The notes under the pieces: generated by a model
Databases searched by the model: none
Told to the model about the DNA's origin: nothing
What the model saw: the letters and a program-made list of their open reading frames with translations, nothing else
Shown: one piece after another, positions 42,978 through 51,745 of the stretch
How positions within the stretch are numbered: the stretch's first letter is position 1
How the letters are laid out: every line of letters starts with the position of its first letter
Source of the DNA: Burkholderia cepacia
GTDB taxonomy: Bacteria > Pseudomonadota > Gammaproteobacteria > Burkholderiales > Burkholderiaceae
Length of the DNA: 64,000 bases
Direction of reading: 5' to 3'
NCBI RefSeq assembly: GCF_029962485.1
Contig: NZ_CP073638.1
Span: 372,001-436,000, forward strand
Position numbers and translations under genes: made by a program

Positions 42978-43464
42978 GTTATCTCCCTCGAGTCGTGATT
43001 GATTGAGTGGGATGCGCAGCAGTACTGCGTGCTAATGAGATCGCATCGGGAAAGCACGGTTCCGGTGATTCCGAAACAAGTTGTTAACGCGCTTGCCAAA
43101 TGGCGGCTCCGGTGCTGTGCGGCGTTGCTGCGATGCGGCATGCGTCGTGTGTAACTCGACGTCATGCGTTGCTCGGTCGGCGCGCTGTCCGGTCGTGTGG
43201 TGTCGTGATGGCCACGGCAATCGGCATGTGCGTGCATGCCGTGCCGCGACTCTTTATCTGATGGCGAAGTGGAATGGCTGATTGATGGCCCCGTCGCATG
43301 GTCACCATGATGACAAACTTTCGTCAGTCGAATTGTTAACCAACTTTAAACGTGGAACGCGGGGGCATGCGATGCGGCGCGCGAAGGGCGCGCGGCATCG
43401 TGCAGCGACGTGAAGCGGGAGGAGGAGGCGGTGCGCGGCCGGGATGCCGCGCACGCGGGTGGCG
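42978..43464. other. 487-bp region downstream of the ClC gene
   Basis: This lies between the ClC stop and the small secreted gene start. It holds the ClC terminator hairpin and, to its left, AT-rich DNA that probably includes the promoter of the secreted gene; an 11-bp palindrome AACAAGTTGTT is at 43075-43085. No coding frame is convincing. Confidence 0.45.
43370..43400 (-). terminator. Hairpin downstream of the ClC gene
   Basis: CGATGC-GCGCGC pairs with GCGCGC-GCATCG around a 5-nt loop with one mismatch; on the minus strand T-rich sequence follows within 20 nt. It lies 65 nt past the stop. Confidence 0.5.
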
Positions 43465-45252
43465 TCAGCCGGCCTTGCGGGTGCCGGCGTCGCGCAGGTT
43501 GACCGGGACGATCGGGCGGAAGCGTTCGCGCTTCTGTTCGTCGTCGAAGTGCTGGAGCGCGGGCTTGATCAGGTCGCTGCGCGACACGATGCCGGTGATG
43601 CGCAGCGATTGCGCATCGTCGACGACCGGCAGGCGTTCGAGGCCCAGCATCGCGAGGCGCGATGCGACGACGCGGCACGTTTCGTGCGCGAGCGCGACGG
43701 ACGGCGCGCGGTGCGCGAATGCGCCGGAGATCGGCGTATCGGCGCCGGCCTGTGCGCGCTGCGCGTCGAGCGTCGCGCGATCGACCAGACCGAGCAGGCG
43801 GCCGTTCTGCACGACCGGGTACGCGCGATGCGCCTGCTTCGCGCCGAAGTACTGCGACTCGACGGTATCGAGCGTCGCTGCGCCGTCGATCGCGACGAGC
43901 CGGTCGGCCGACGTCATCACTTCGGCGATGTCATGTCGCTCGAGCGGATCGACGCCGTATTCGCGATAGATGTGATAGCCGCGACGCGCGATCTTTTCCG
44001 TCATGATCGAGCGCTTCATCACGATGGTGGAGAAACCGTGCGCGACGAGCGTCGCCGCGAGCAGCGGCAGCAGCGCGTTCGCGTCGTGCGTGAGGCCGAA
44101 CGCGAACACGATCGCGGTCAGCGGGGCGCCGAGCGTCGCGCCGAGCGTCGCGGCCATGCACACGAGCGGCCACAGCGCCGGATCGCCGCCCGGCAGCAGC
44201 GGCGACAGCACCGTGCCGAGGCCGGCGCCGAGCATCAGCAGCGGGGCGAGCACGCCGCCCGACGTGCCCGAGCCGAGCGCGATCACCCACATCACGGCCT
44301 TCACGATCAGCAGCGCGAGCGCGATCTTCAGTGCGATGTGCTGATGAAGCAGGTCGCCGATCACGTCGTAGCCGACGCCGAGCGCCCGCGGTTCGAGCCA
44401 GCCGCCGATGCCGATCACGATCGCGCCGAGCGCGGGCCACCACATCCAGTGCACGGGCAGCTTCGCGAAGGTATCCTCGACGCGGTAGAGCGCCGCCGAC
44501 AGGCCGCATGCGAGCATGCCCGACAGCAGGCCCGCGACGACGCACGACAGCAGCGCGACAGGTGTGGGCGCGGCCGTGGTCAGCGGAAACAGCGGATCGA
44601 CGCCGAAGAACACCGCGCGTGCGAACCCGGCCACCGCGCATGCAAGCGCGACCGGCAGGAAACTGCGCGGACGCCATTCGAACAGCAGCAGTTCGACCGC
44701 GAGCAGCACGGCGGCGACCGGCGTGCCGAACACGGCCGTCATGCCGGCGGCCGCACCGGCGACGAGCAGCGTCTTGCGCTCGGCGGCGGTCACGTGCACG
44801 CATTGCGCGATCAGGGAGCCGAGAGCGCCGCCCGTCATGATGATCGGGCCTTCGGCGCCGAACGGGCCGCCGCTGCCGATCACGACGCCGGACGACAGCG
44901 GCTTGAGGATCGCGACCTTCGGCGACATGCGGCTCTTGCCGAACAGGATCGCCTCGATCGCTTCGGGAATGCCGTGGCCGCGGATCTTCTCCGAACCGAA
45001 GCGCGCCATCATCCCGACGATCAGCCCGCCGATCACCGGGATCACGATTACCCATGCGCCGAGCGTGTTGTTCGCCGGCGAGCGGTCGGCGAACGAAAGC
45101 TGCTGGAAGAAGAACAGGTTCGTGAACAGGTGGATCAGGCTCAACAGCACGAACGCGGCAAGCGTGCTGAGCAGGCCGATCCCGGCGGCAAGCAACGCGA
45201 TCCTGGGCAGGCGTTCGTTGGTCGAGAAATCGCGTTTGTGTGGTGCGTTCAT
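43465..45252 (-). CDS. ClC-family chloride channel/antiporter with CBS domains
   Basis: A 595-residue ClC protein. The anion-selectivity motifs are GSGGP (126-130), GAEGP (132-136, with gating Glu E134), and GTPVAAVLLAVELLLFEWRPRSFLPVA, whose Glu aligns with the internal proton Glu of the E. coli exchanger. About residues 450-575 form two CBS domains, absent from E. coli ClcA but known in other bacterial and eukaryotic ClCs. Presence of both Glu suggests a Cl-/H+ exchanger. It starts 20 bp after a MarR gene and is probably in that operon. Confidence 0.92.
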   Translation of the reverse strand: MNAPHKRDFSTNERLPRIALLAAGIGLLSTLAAFVLLSLIHLFTNLFFFQQLSFADRSPANNTLGAWVIVIPVIGGLIVGMMARFGSEKIRGHGIPEAIEAILFGKSRMSPKVAILKPLSSGVVIGSGGPFGAEGPIIMTGGALGSLIAQCVHVTAAERKTLLVAGAAAGMTAVFGTPVAAVLLAVELLLFEWRPRSFLPVALACAVAGFARAVFFGVDPLFPLTTAAPTPVALLSCVVAGLLSGMLACGLSAALYRVEDTFAKLPVHWMWWPALGAIVIGIGGWLEPRALGVGYDVIGDLLHQHIALKIALALLIVKAVMWVIALGSGTSGGVLAPLLMLGAGLGTVLSPLLPGGDPALWPLVCMAATLGATLGAPLTAIVFAFGLTHDANALLPLLAATLVAHGFSTIVMKRSIMTEKIARRGYHIYREYGVDPLERHDIAEVMTSADRLVAIDGAATLDTVESQYFGAKQAHRAYPVVQNGRLLGLVDRATLDAQRAQAGADTPISGAFAHRAPSVALAHETCRVVASRLAMLGLERLPVVDDAQSLRITGIVSRSDLIKPALQHFDDEQKRERFRPIVPVNLRDAGTRKAG

Positions 45253-45272
45253 CGGAGTGTCAAGGGCAGGGG

Positions 45273-45686
45273 TCAGTAATCGATCTGGGGAACCTGGAAC
45301 GCGTCCTTGAGCGACTTCAGCTCGGCGCGATGCATGGCCGCGAGGCGGGCGAGCAGCGTCTCGCCGGCGGGTTCGAGGTGGACTTCGACCTGCCGGCGAT
45401 CGGCTTCGCTCGTCTTGCGCTTCACGAGCCCGAGCGCTTCACAGCGTGTCACCAGCGCGACGACGCCGTGATGCTGCGCCTGCAGGCGTTCCGCGAGCTC
45501 GCCGATGGTTGCCCATTCGCGATGCGGATAGCCCTTGATGTGCAGCAGCAGCAGGTATTGCAGCGGCGTCACGCCTTCGCTTTGCGCGGCGCGTTCGGAG
45601 AAGCGCTCGAAGCGGCGCATCTGGTAGCGGAACTCGGACAGTTGCTGGAAATCGCTTTTCGCCAGCGCGCGTCGGGTATCGTTCAT
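45273..45686 (-). CDS. MarR family repressor upstream of the ClC gene
   Basis: A 137-residue MarR protein with the winged helix at about 40-100 (ATIGELAERLQAQHHGVVALVTRCEALGLVKRKTSEADRRQVEVHL). I chose ATG at 45686 because a GTG at 45731 would begin inside the operator. The gene precedes a ClC channel by 20 bp. A 19-bp operator lies 38 bp upstream and a near-identical copy sits in the HPP gene promoter, so it probably represses itself, the channel and the HPP gene. The ligand is unknown. Confidence 0.9.
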   Translation of the reverse strand: MNDTRRALAKSDFQQLSEFRYQMRRFERFSERAAQSEGVTPLQYLLLLHIKGYPHREWATIGELAERLQAQHHGVVALVTRCEALGLVKRKTSEADRRQVEVHLEPAGETLLARLAAMHRAELKSLKDAFQVPQIDY

Positions 45687-45721
45687 CGAGGTCGGTCGTG
45701 CAGTCAGTTTGGGTGGCGTCA

Positions 45722-45742
45722 AATATATCACAACATGATATA
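45722..45742 (-). promoter_or_regulatory. MarR operator copy 1, ahead of marR-clc
   Basis: TATATC (45724-45729), 7 bp, then GATATA (45737-45742). The perfect inverted repeat has arms TATATCA/TGATATA around CAACA. It overlaps a -10-like TATATT (45722-45727, minus strand). The same pattern occurs at 47044-47062. Confidence 0.75.
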
Positions 45743-45809
45743 AATGGCCGAGCTTCGGCGAAATGGATGTATTTCACGATGTGTCAGCCGTTATGTGGCA
45801 TGACGTGCG

Positions 45810-46985
45810 TTACGCGGCCTCGAGCATTTGGGTCTGCCGATAAAGGCCCGTCACGAGATCCGTCTGCGTAATGATCCCGACGAGCCGGCGCGACGCATCG
45901 ACGACGGGAATGTGGTGGTGGCCCGAATGCGTGAACAGCGGCACGAGCGCGGTGATCGGCATCGTTTCCGGCACGCACGCGACGTCGCGCGTCATCACGG
46001 TGGCGACGCTCGCAGGCTGGCCGCCGAGCGATTGCGGCAGCCGCGCGGACAGGCGTTGCCACAGCGGGGTCGGGCGGCGCAGCTGGCGCGTGAGGTCGGC
46101 GCGCGTGACGATGCCGGTCAGGCGGCCTTCGCCGTCGACCACCGGCAGCGCCTTCACGCGGTGGCGGTCGAGCAGCGTCAGCGCGGCCGTCACCGACGTC
46201 GACGGCGCGGCCTCGATCGCATTCTTCGTCATCAGGTCGGCGCACGTGAGTTGGCCGAACGTGCGCGCATAGGCCTGCATTTCGGTTTCGCGCAGCAGCG
46301 TTTCGAGATCGTCCGGATCGACGTCGAGCCATTCGCCGCGGCGCTTCAGCACCGCGTCGAGATCGCTGCGCGTGAAGCCGCCGCGTGCAGGTGCGGCGCC
46401 GCCCGCCTGCGGTTTCGCTTCGGGACGCACGCCGCCGTGCGGGTAGCGGTGCCCGGTCAGCGCGTGATACGCGAGCGCGGCCGACAGCAGGATCGCCGAT
46501 TGCAGCGCGATCGGCTCCAGCACGAAACTGAAGCCCAGCGAGTGGATCGCCGGGCCGCCGACCACGGCCGTGAGTGCGACGGCGCCCGACGGCGGGTGCA
46601 CGCAGCGCAGCGCGAACATGCCGCCGATCGCGCACGCGATCGCGACCGCGGCGGCCGTGATCGGATCGGCGATCCATTGCGCGCAGGCAACGCCGACCGT
46701 CGCCGCGACGAGATTGCCGCCGATGATCGACCACGGCTGCGCGAGCGGGCTTGCCGGCACCGCGAACAGCAGCACGGCCGATGCCCCCATCGGCGCGACG
46801 AGCAGCGGCACGAGGCCAGGCACGCCAGGCAGCAGCCGCATCGTGACGCCGACCGTCGCGATCCCGACGAGCGCACCCGTGCACGAACGCAGGCGTTCGC
46901 GCCAGCCAAGCGACATCGGATGGGGAAGGAAGCTGTGCAGCCATTGCCGCAACGTGCGGCGCGACGGAGAGGAGCCTGACGACAT
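45810..46985 (-). CDS. HPP family membrane protein with two CBS domains
   Basis: A 391-residue protein. Residues about 30-175 form four to five membrane helices with the family motif RCVHPPSGAVAL (HPP at 130-132). Two CBS domains follow at about 245-300 and 330-385. Plant and cyanobacterial HPP proteins have been linked to nitrite transport; the bacterial HPP-CBS substrate is unknown. Its promoter has a perfect -10 and a MarR operator matching that of the MarR-ClC operon. The start ATG at 46985 lacks a clear ribosome site. Confidence 0.9.
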   Translation of the reverse strand: MSSGSSPSRRTLRQWLHSFLPHPMSLGWRERLRSCTGALVGIATVGVTMRLLPGVPGLVPLLVAPMGASAVLLFAVPASPLAQPWSIIGGNLVAATVGVACAQWIADPITAAAVAIACAIGGMFALRCVHPPSGAVALTAVVGGPAIHSLGFSFVLEPIALQSAILLSAALAYHALTGHRYPHGGVRPEAKPQAGGAAPARGGFTRSDLDAVLKRRGEWLDVDPDDLETLLRETEMQAYARTFGQLTCADLMTKNAIEAAPSTSVTAALTLLDRHRVKALPVVDGEGRLTGIVTRADLTRQLRRPTPLWQRLSARLPQSLGGQPASVATVMTRDVACVPETMPITALVPLFTHSGHHHIPVVDASRRLVGIITQTDLVTGLYRQTQMLEAA

Positions 46986-47351
46986 GGACGGGGTAAGCGG
47001 TAAAAATGACAGCGCGGGGCGCGCGCGGCGACAAGGGCGCGATTATATCGCGTTGTGATACAAATTGTCGCGCTGCATCAAGCCGTTGCATGCGCACGAC
47101 GCTCGAGCCTTGCGAAAACCTTTCATGTGATGAAAGCTTCGGGGCCGGGCAATCGCGCAAATTTGTCTGCAGCGGCGTACAATTCGGGCCACTGAATCCC
47201 CCGTCATGCCAGAACCACGTACGCGATGCCCGCTCTCCCGCCTTTTCTCCGGCTCGGCGATCGAATCGACGTGGTTCGCGGCCGCGTTCCGTTTCCCACC
47301 TGACGCGAGCGCCGCCGACGCCTCCCCACTGACTCTCCCCAAGCCAATCCA
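46986..47351. other. 366-bp divergent region, HPP gene / LysR gene
   Basis: This holds the HPP promoter and MarR operator copy 2 in its left third. The right part should carry the LysR promoter, which I cannot define. No coding frame is convincing. Confidence 0.5.
47042..47071 (-). promoter_or_regulatory. HPP promoter with MarR operator copy 2
   Basis: On the minus strand, -10 TATAAT (47042-47047) and -35 GCGACA (47066-47071) are spaced by 18 bp. The operator TATATC-N7-GATACA at 47044-47062 fills the spacer and overlaps the -10 box. Its reverse complement matches copy 1 at 16 of 19 positions. Confidence 0.8.
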
Positions 47352-48320
47352 ATGGACATGCTCGAAAACATGCGCCTGTTCGTGCGCGTTGTCGAAGCCG
47401 GCAGTTTTACTGCGGTCGCGAAGGAAATCGACGCGACCACCGCGCAGGTGTCGCGCGCGGTCTCGAACCTCGAAGCGCACGTACAGACGCGCCTGCTGCA
47501 TCGCACGACGCGCCACCTCGGCCTGACCGAAAGCGGCGAACGTTATTTCGAGCGCGCGAAATCGATCCTCGCGGAAATCGACTACGCGAACGCGGAGGCG
47601 CGCAACGCGCTGCTGCGGCCGAGCGGCAAGATGCGCATCCATGCGATGACGGGGCTCGGGCAGAGTCATGTCGTGTCGTCGATCGTCCGCTACCAGGAGG
47701 ACAACCCTGACGTGTCGGTCGAACTGACGCTCGCGCAGCGGATGCCGAATCTCGTCGAGGAGGGCTACGACGTGTCGATCGTGACGGCGTCGCAGCTGCC
47801 CGATTCGGGCTATGTCGCACAGACCTGCGGCACGAGCTGCAGCGTGCTCGTCGCATCGCGCGAATACCTGGCGCGGCACGGCACGCCGCAGACGCCCGAC
47901 GAATTGCCGAACCACGTGTGCCTGCGTCTCGACACGCCCGCATCGCCGGCCAGCGAATGGCGGCTCGAGCGCAACGACGGCGAGGAAGCCGTCTACGAAC
48001 TGCAGCCGGCGCCGTTCCAGGTCAACGTGCCGGATGCGCTGTGCGTCGCGGTGCGCGCCGGGCGCGGGATCGCGTGCGTCGCGCTGTATACGGTGCTCGA
48101 CGATATCCGCGAAGGGCGGCTGATTCGCGTGCTGCCTGAGTACCGGCTGCAAACGGTGAGCGTGTATGCCGTCTATGCGACGCGTCGTTATCTCGACGCG
48201 AAGATCCGCACGTTCCTCGACCACCTGCGCACGACGCTCACGCCCGCGCTGGAGAACGACCTGCGCGAACTCGAGCGGCTGACGACCGAGCAGACGCCGG
48301 GCGGCCGCAAGCGCGCGTGA
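47352..48320 (+). CDS. LysR family transcription regulator
   Basis: A 322-residue LysR protein of the CrgA-like branch that begins MDMLENMRLFVRVVEAGSFTAVAKEIDA. The helix-turn-helix lies at about 18-60, the ligand domain at 92-300, and a charged C-terminal tail follows. It converges with an MFS transporter gene and diverges from the HPP gene, with no clear partner. CrgA-type regulators often act on distant genes such as efflux or redox functions, so the target cannot be inferred here. Confidence 0.88.
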   Translation: MDMLENMRLFVRVVEAGSFTAVAKEIDATTAQVSRAVSNLEAHVQTRLLHRTTRHLGLTESGERYFERAKSILAEIDYANAEARNALLRPSGKMRIHAMTGLGQSHVVSSIVRYQEDNPDVSVELTLAQRMPNLVEEGYDVSIVTASQLPDSGYVAQTCGTSCSVLVASREYLARHGTPQTPDELPNHVCLRLDTPASPASEWRLERNDGEEAVYELQPAPFQVNVPDALCVAVRAGRGIACVALYTVLDDIREGRLIRVLPEYRLQTVSVYAVYATRRYLDAKIRTFLDHLRTTLTPALENDLRELERLTTEQTPGGRKRA

Positions 48321-48347
48321 CCGCGCGCATGCGTGCCGCTGCGATGT

Positions 48348-49712
48348 TCACGCGGACGGCGTGATGCGGATCCGCTCGAAGCGTCCCGCGAGCCACGCGT
48401 ACGTGGCGATGCCGATCAGCCCGTGCGCGGCGACGAACCACAACGCGCCGGCGAACGAGCCCGTGCTGGCGACGAAGTAGCCGATCACGAGCGGCGTGAC
48501 GATGCCGGCGATGTTGCCGAGGCCGTTGAACACGCCGCCGCTCAGCCCGACCATTCCTTCCGGCGCCGTATCGGCGAGCACGGCCCAGCCAACCGCTGCA
48601 AGCCCCTTGCCGAAGAACGCGATCGTCATCAGCGCGATCACGACCGCGTTCGACGACGCGCCATTCGCGAGCACGAGCAGCGTCGCCATCGCCATTCCCG
48701 CGACGAACGGCGTTTTGCGTGCTTTCGACGGATGCATGCCGCGCCGGATCAACCAGTCCGACAGCACGCCGCCGAGCACGCCGCCCGTGAACCCGCAGAT
48801 TGCCGGCAGCGCGGCAACCCAGCCGGCTTCCATGATCGTCATCCCGCGCCCCTTGATCAGGTAGATCGGAAACCACGTGATGAAGAAGTAGGTGAGCGCC
48901 GTGATGCAGTACTGGCCGATATAGATCGCCCACAGGTTCCGGTGGCGGAACAGTTGCGACACGTCATGCCACGACACGCGCGGCCGGTGGCGCACACGGT
49001 TCGCCTCGAGATCGACGAGCGCGCCGTGCGCGCGCAGGTAGTCGCGCTCCGCGTCGGTCACGCGCGGATGGCCGTGAGGCTCGCGATACCACGCGAACCA
49101 CAGCGCGGCGAGCGCGATGCCGAGCATCCCCATCCACAGGAACACATGCTCCCAGCCGAGCGCATGCGTGAGCCAGGCCATCGCCGGCGTAAACAGCACG
49201 ACGGCCATGTATTGTGCGGAATTGAACAGGGCCGACGCGGTGCCGCGTTCGGCGGTCGGGAACCAGCAGGCGACGATCCGCGAATTGGCCGGGAAGGCCG
49301 GCGATTCGACGAGGCCGAGCATGAAGCGCATGACGAACAGCGCGAGCGTCGCGGCCGCACCCTGCACGGCGAGCCAGCCGACCGTACCCTGCAGCATCGT
49401 GAATGCCGACCACAGCAGCAGGCTCAGGCCGTACACGCGCCGCGCGCCGAAGCGGTCGAGCAGCCAGCCGCCCGGGATCTGGCCGATCGCATAGGCCCAC
49501 GCGAATGCTGAAAAGACGATGCCGAGCTGCACGGGCGTCAGGCCGAGATCGTGCGCGACGCCGGTGCCGGCGATCGACATCGTCGCGCGGTCTGCGTAGT
49601 TGATGACGGTGACTGCGAAGATCAGTGCGAGGACCGCGTAGCGGACGCGGCCGATCGTGCGCGAAGCGGCGGGCGATGCGGCGAGGGCGGCGCCGCTGGA
49701 TCGATTGGGCAT
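48348..49712 (-). CDS. MFS transporter, glucarate/galactonate (ACS) type
   Basis: A 454-residue symporter of the anion:cation symporter group. It has NYADRATMSIAGTGVAHDLGLTPVQLG and SAFAWAYAIGQIPGGWLLDRFGARRVYG (motif A), and PTAERGTASALFNSAQYMAVVLFTPAMAWL, closely resembling GudP-type hexarate transporters. About 12 helices. It lies 72 bp downstream of a 2-hydroxyacid dehydrogenase on the same strand, so the pair probably imports and reduces a sugar-acid or 2-keto acid. The exact substrate is not determined. Confidence 0.9.
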   Translation of the reverse strand: MPNRSSGAALAASPAASRTIGRVRYAVLALIFAVTVINYADRATMSIAGTGVAHDLGLTPVQLGIVFSAFAWAYAIGQIPGGWLLDRFGARRVYGLSLLLWSAFTMLQGTVGWLAVQGAAATLALFVMRFMLGLVESPAFPANSRIVACWFPTAERGTASALFNSAQYMAVVLFTPAMAWLTHALGWEHVFLWMGMLGIALAALWFAWYREPHGHPRVTDAERDYLRAHGALVDLEANRVRHRPRVSWHDVSQLFRHRNLWAIYIGQYCITALTYFFITWFPIYLIKGRGMTIMEAGWVAALPAICGFTGGVLGGVLSDWLIRRGMHPSKARKTPFVAGMAMATLLVLANGASSNAVVIALMTIAFFGKGLAAVGWAVLADTAPEGMVGLSGGVFNGLGNIAGIVTPLVIGYFVASTGSFAGALWFVAAHGLIGIATYAWLAGRFERIRITPSA

Positions 49713-49784
49713 GCGTGTCTCCTGGCCTCCGTCGGGCGGAGGCGTCTGGTGTCGTAACGGGGGCCGCCGTGCGGCGTGCGGAGG

Positions 49785-50723
49785 TCAGCTCGTGACGCTG
49801 GTCGGCGGGCGTTGGCCCGCGAAGCACGCGGCGAGGTTGGCGAGCACGATCCGGCCCATCGCTTCGCGCGTTTCGTGCGTGGCGCTCGCGCGGTGCGGCT
49901 GCACGACGACGCGGTCGAGTTCGAGCAGCGCGGCCGGCACGTGCGGCTCGTTTGCGAACACGTCGAGGCCGGCGCCGGCGATCGTGCCGTCGGCGAGCGC
50001 GCGTATGAGTGCGGTTTCGTCGACCAGCTTGCCGCGTGCGACATTGATCAGGAATCCTTTGGGGCCAAGCGCGGCGAGCACGTCGGCCGTCACGAGCACG
50101 TTGCCGTGATCGGCCGATGCCGCGATCACGAGCACGTCGCTGTCGCGCGCGAGGGCAGCGAGGTCGGGTACGAAGCGGTAGCCGCTGTCGCGATGCTCGC
50201 GCGGGCCGAAGTAGCTGACGGGCATCCGGAACGCCTGCGCGCGTTGCGCGATCGCGCGGCCGACACGGCCTAGCCCGACGATGCCGAGCCGCTTGCCGGT
50301 GACCTGCGTGGCGAGCAGCTGGGCCGTCTTCCCCCAGCGGCCGGCGCGCACGATCCGCTCGCCGGCGCCGAGGTCGCGCAGCGTCATCAGGATCAGCCCC
50401 AGCGCCATGTCGGCGACGTCGTCGGTCAGCACGTCGGGCGTCGTCGTCACGTGGATGCCGCGTGCGCGAGCGCGGTCGAGATCGACCGCATCGGTGCCGA
50501 TGCCGCTGATCGCGACGATTTCGAGCGCGCTCAGCCGGTCCATCAGCGCGGCGGACAGGCCGTTCGCACCGCCGGTCACGACACCGCGAATGCGCGATGC
50601 CACGCGATCGAGCAGCGCGTCCGGTTGCGCGTCCGCATACAGCCGGTGCACCGCGTAACGGGCGGACAGTTCGGCGTCAATCGTGTCGGGGAGCGGCTGG
50701 GTCAGCAGGATGTCGATGGTCAT
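49785..50723 (-). CDS. D-2-hydroxyacid dehydrogenase
   Basis: A 312-residue NAD(P)-dependent reductase of the D-isomer 2-hydroxyacid family. The Rossmann motif is GKRLGIVGLGRVGRAIAQRA; the catalytic Arg is in NVARGKLVDETALIRAL, the Glu in AGLDVFANEP and the His in QPHRASATHETR. Candidates include 2-ketogluconate or hydroxypyruvate/glyoxylate reductase; the neighbouring hexarate-type transporter favours a sugar-acid substrate. The ATG at 50723 has GAGACC upstream. It diverges from a LysR gene across 113 bp carrying palindromes. Confidence 0.92.
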   Translation of the reverse strand: MTIDILLTQPLPDTIDAELSARYAVHRLYADAQPDALLDRVASRIRGVVTGGANGLSAALMDRLSALEIVAISGIGTDAVDLDRARARGIHVTTTPDVLTDDVADMALGLILMTLRDLGAGERIVRAGRWGKTAQLLATQVTGKRLGIVGLGRVGRAIAQRAQAFRMPVSYFGPREHRDSGYRFVPDLAALARDSDVLVIAASADHGNVLVTADVLAALGPKGFLINVARGKLVDETALIRALADGTIAGAGLDVFANEPHVPAALLELDRVVVQPHRASATHETREAMGRIVLANLAACFAGQRPPTSVTS

Positions 50724-50787
50724 GAAGGTCTCGGTCGTCGTGCGCGGCGCAGGCCGTGCATCAGGTGGAACCGAGTATAGAAATCGC

Positions 50788-50821
50788 ATCGATATCGGTC
50801 TAACATCAAAAGACTATCGAT
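50788..50821. promoter_or_regulatory. Nested inverted repeats in the dehydrogenase/LysR promoter
   Basis: Outer arms ATCGATA (50788-50794) and TATCGAT (50815-50821) enclose an inner pair GTCT/AGAC (50798-50801 and 50811-50814). The arrangement lies just upstream of the LysR start and fits a LysR operator. Confidence 0.5.
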
Positions 50822-50836
50822 TGATTCAAGAATTGG

Positions 50837-51745
50837 ATGATTGAACTGCACCAGCTTCGCTGCTTCGTCGCGGTGGCCGAGGAACTGCATTTCGGCCGCG
50901 CGGCCAGACGGCTCTTCATGACCCAGCCGCCGCTGAGCCGGCAGATCCAGCTGCTCGAGCACGCGCTCGGCATCGCGCTGCTCGAGCGCAGCAGCCGGCA
51001 GGTCAGCCTGACCGCGGCCGGCGAGCGCTTCCTGCGCGACGCGCGGCACATCCTCGAATTCTCCGCACGGGCCGAGCAGGCCGCGCAGCGCGTCGCGCAC
51101 GGCGGGGCCGGCCGCATCACGCTCGGCTTCACGGCCGTCAGCGCATACCGGATGATTCCGGTGCTGCTCGCGCACGCGGCGCATGCGCTGCCGGACGTCG
51201 ACGTGGAATTGCGCGAGATGGTGTCGACCGTGCAGATCGACGCGCTCGCGTCGCGGATGCTCGACGCGGGTTTCGTACGCCAGCGCGCCGCGCGCCAGCC
51301 GCTCGAATACCGGCTCGTGCAGCGCGAGCCGATGCTCGTCGCGGTTGCACAAGGCGCGCCGCTTGCCGGCTACGAGCAGATCGGCCCCGACGAACTCGAC
51401 CGGCAGCCGTTCATCGCGTATTCGCCGAACGAGGGGAAGTACTTCCACGACATGATTTCGGGGATGTTCGCGGGTGCCGGGCGGCTGCCGAACTACCTGC
51501 ACTACGTCGGGCAGACGCATACGATTCTCGGCCTCGTGCGCGCGGGGCTCGGCGCGGCGCTGGTGCCAGCCTCGGCGCGCGAGCTTCATGTCGATGGCGT
51601 GGTGTTCCGGCCGCTGGCGGGCGTGAACGTGGCAGCCGAGCTGTATCTCGCATGGCGAGCGGACAACGACAATCCGGCGCTGCCGGTGTTCAACGCGATG
51701 GTCGAACGGTTTCTCGCGCAGGAGCAGGACGGCGCGGTGACGTGA
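50837..51745 (+). CDS. LysR family regulator of the dehydrogenase operon
   Basis: A 302-residue LysR protein with helix-turn-helix at about 15-60 (ELHFGRAARRLFMTQPPLSRQIQLLE) and ligand domain at 90-295. It resembles the CbnR/CatR-like group that begins MIELHQLRCFVAVAEELHFGRAA. It diverges from the 2-hydroxyacid dehydrogenase - MFS pair with nested inverted repeats between them, so it most likely regulates that pair. Confidence 0.9.
   Translation: MIELHQLRCFVAVAEELHFGRAARRLFMTQPPLSRQIQLLEHALGIALLERSSRQVSLTAAGERFLRDARHILEFSARAEQAAQRVAHGGAGRITLGFTAVSAYRMIPVLLAHAAHALPDVDVELREMVSTVQIDALASRMLDAGFVRQRAARQPLEYRLVQREPMLVAVAQGAPLAGYEQIGPDELDRQPFIAYSPNEGKYFHDMISGMFAGAGRLPNYLHYVGQTHTILGLVRAGLGAALVPASARELHVDGVVFRPLAGVNVAAELYLAWRADNDNPALPVFNAMVERFLAQEQDGAVT

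Noticed and set aside
43444..45279. 611-codon plus-strand frame opposite the ClC gene
   Set aside because: Antisense shadow; the minus frame has complete ClC motifs and CBS domains.
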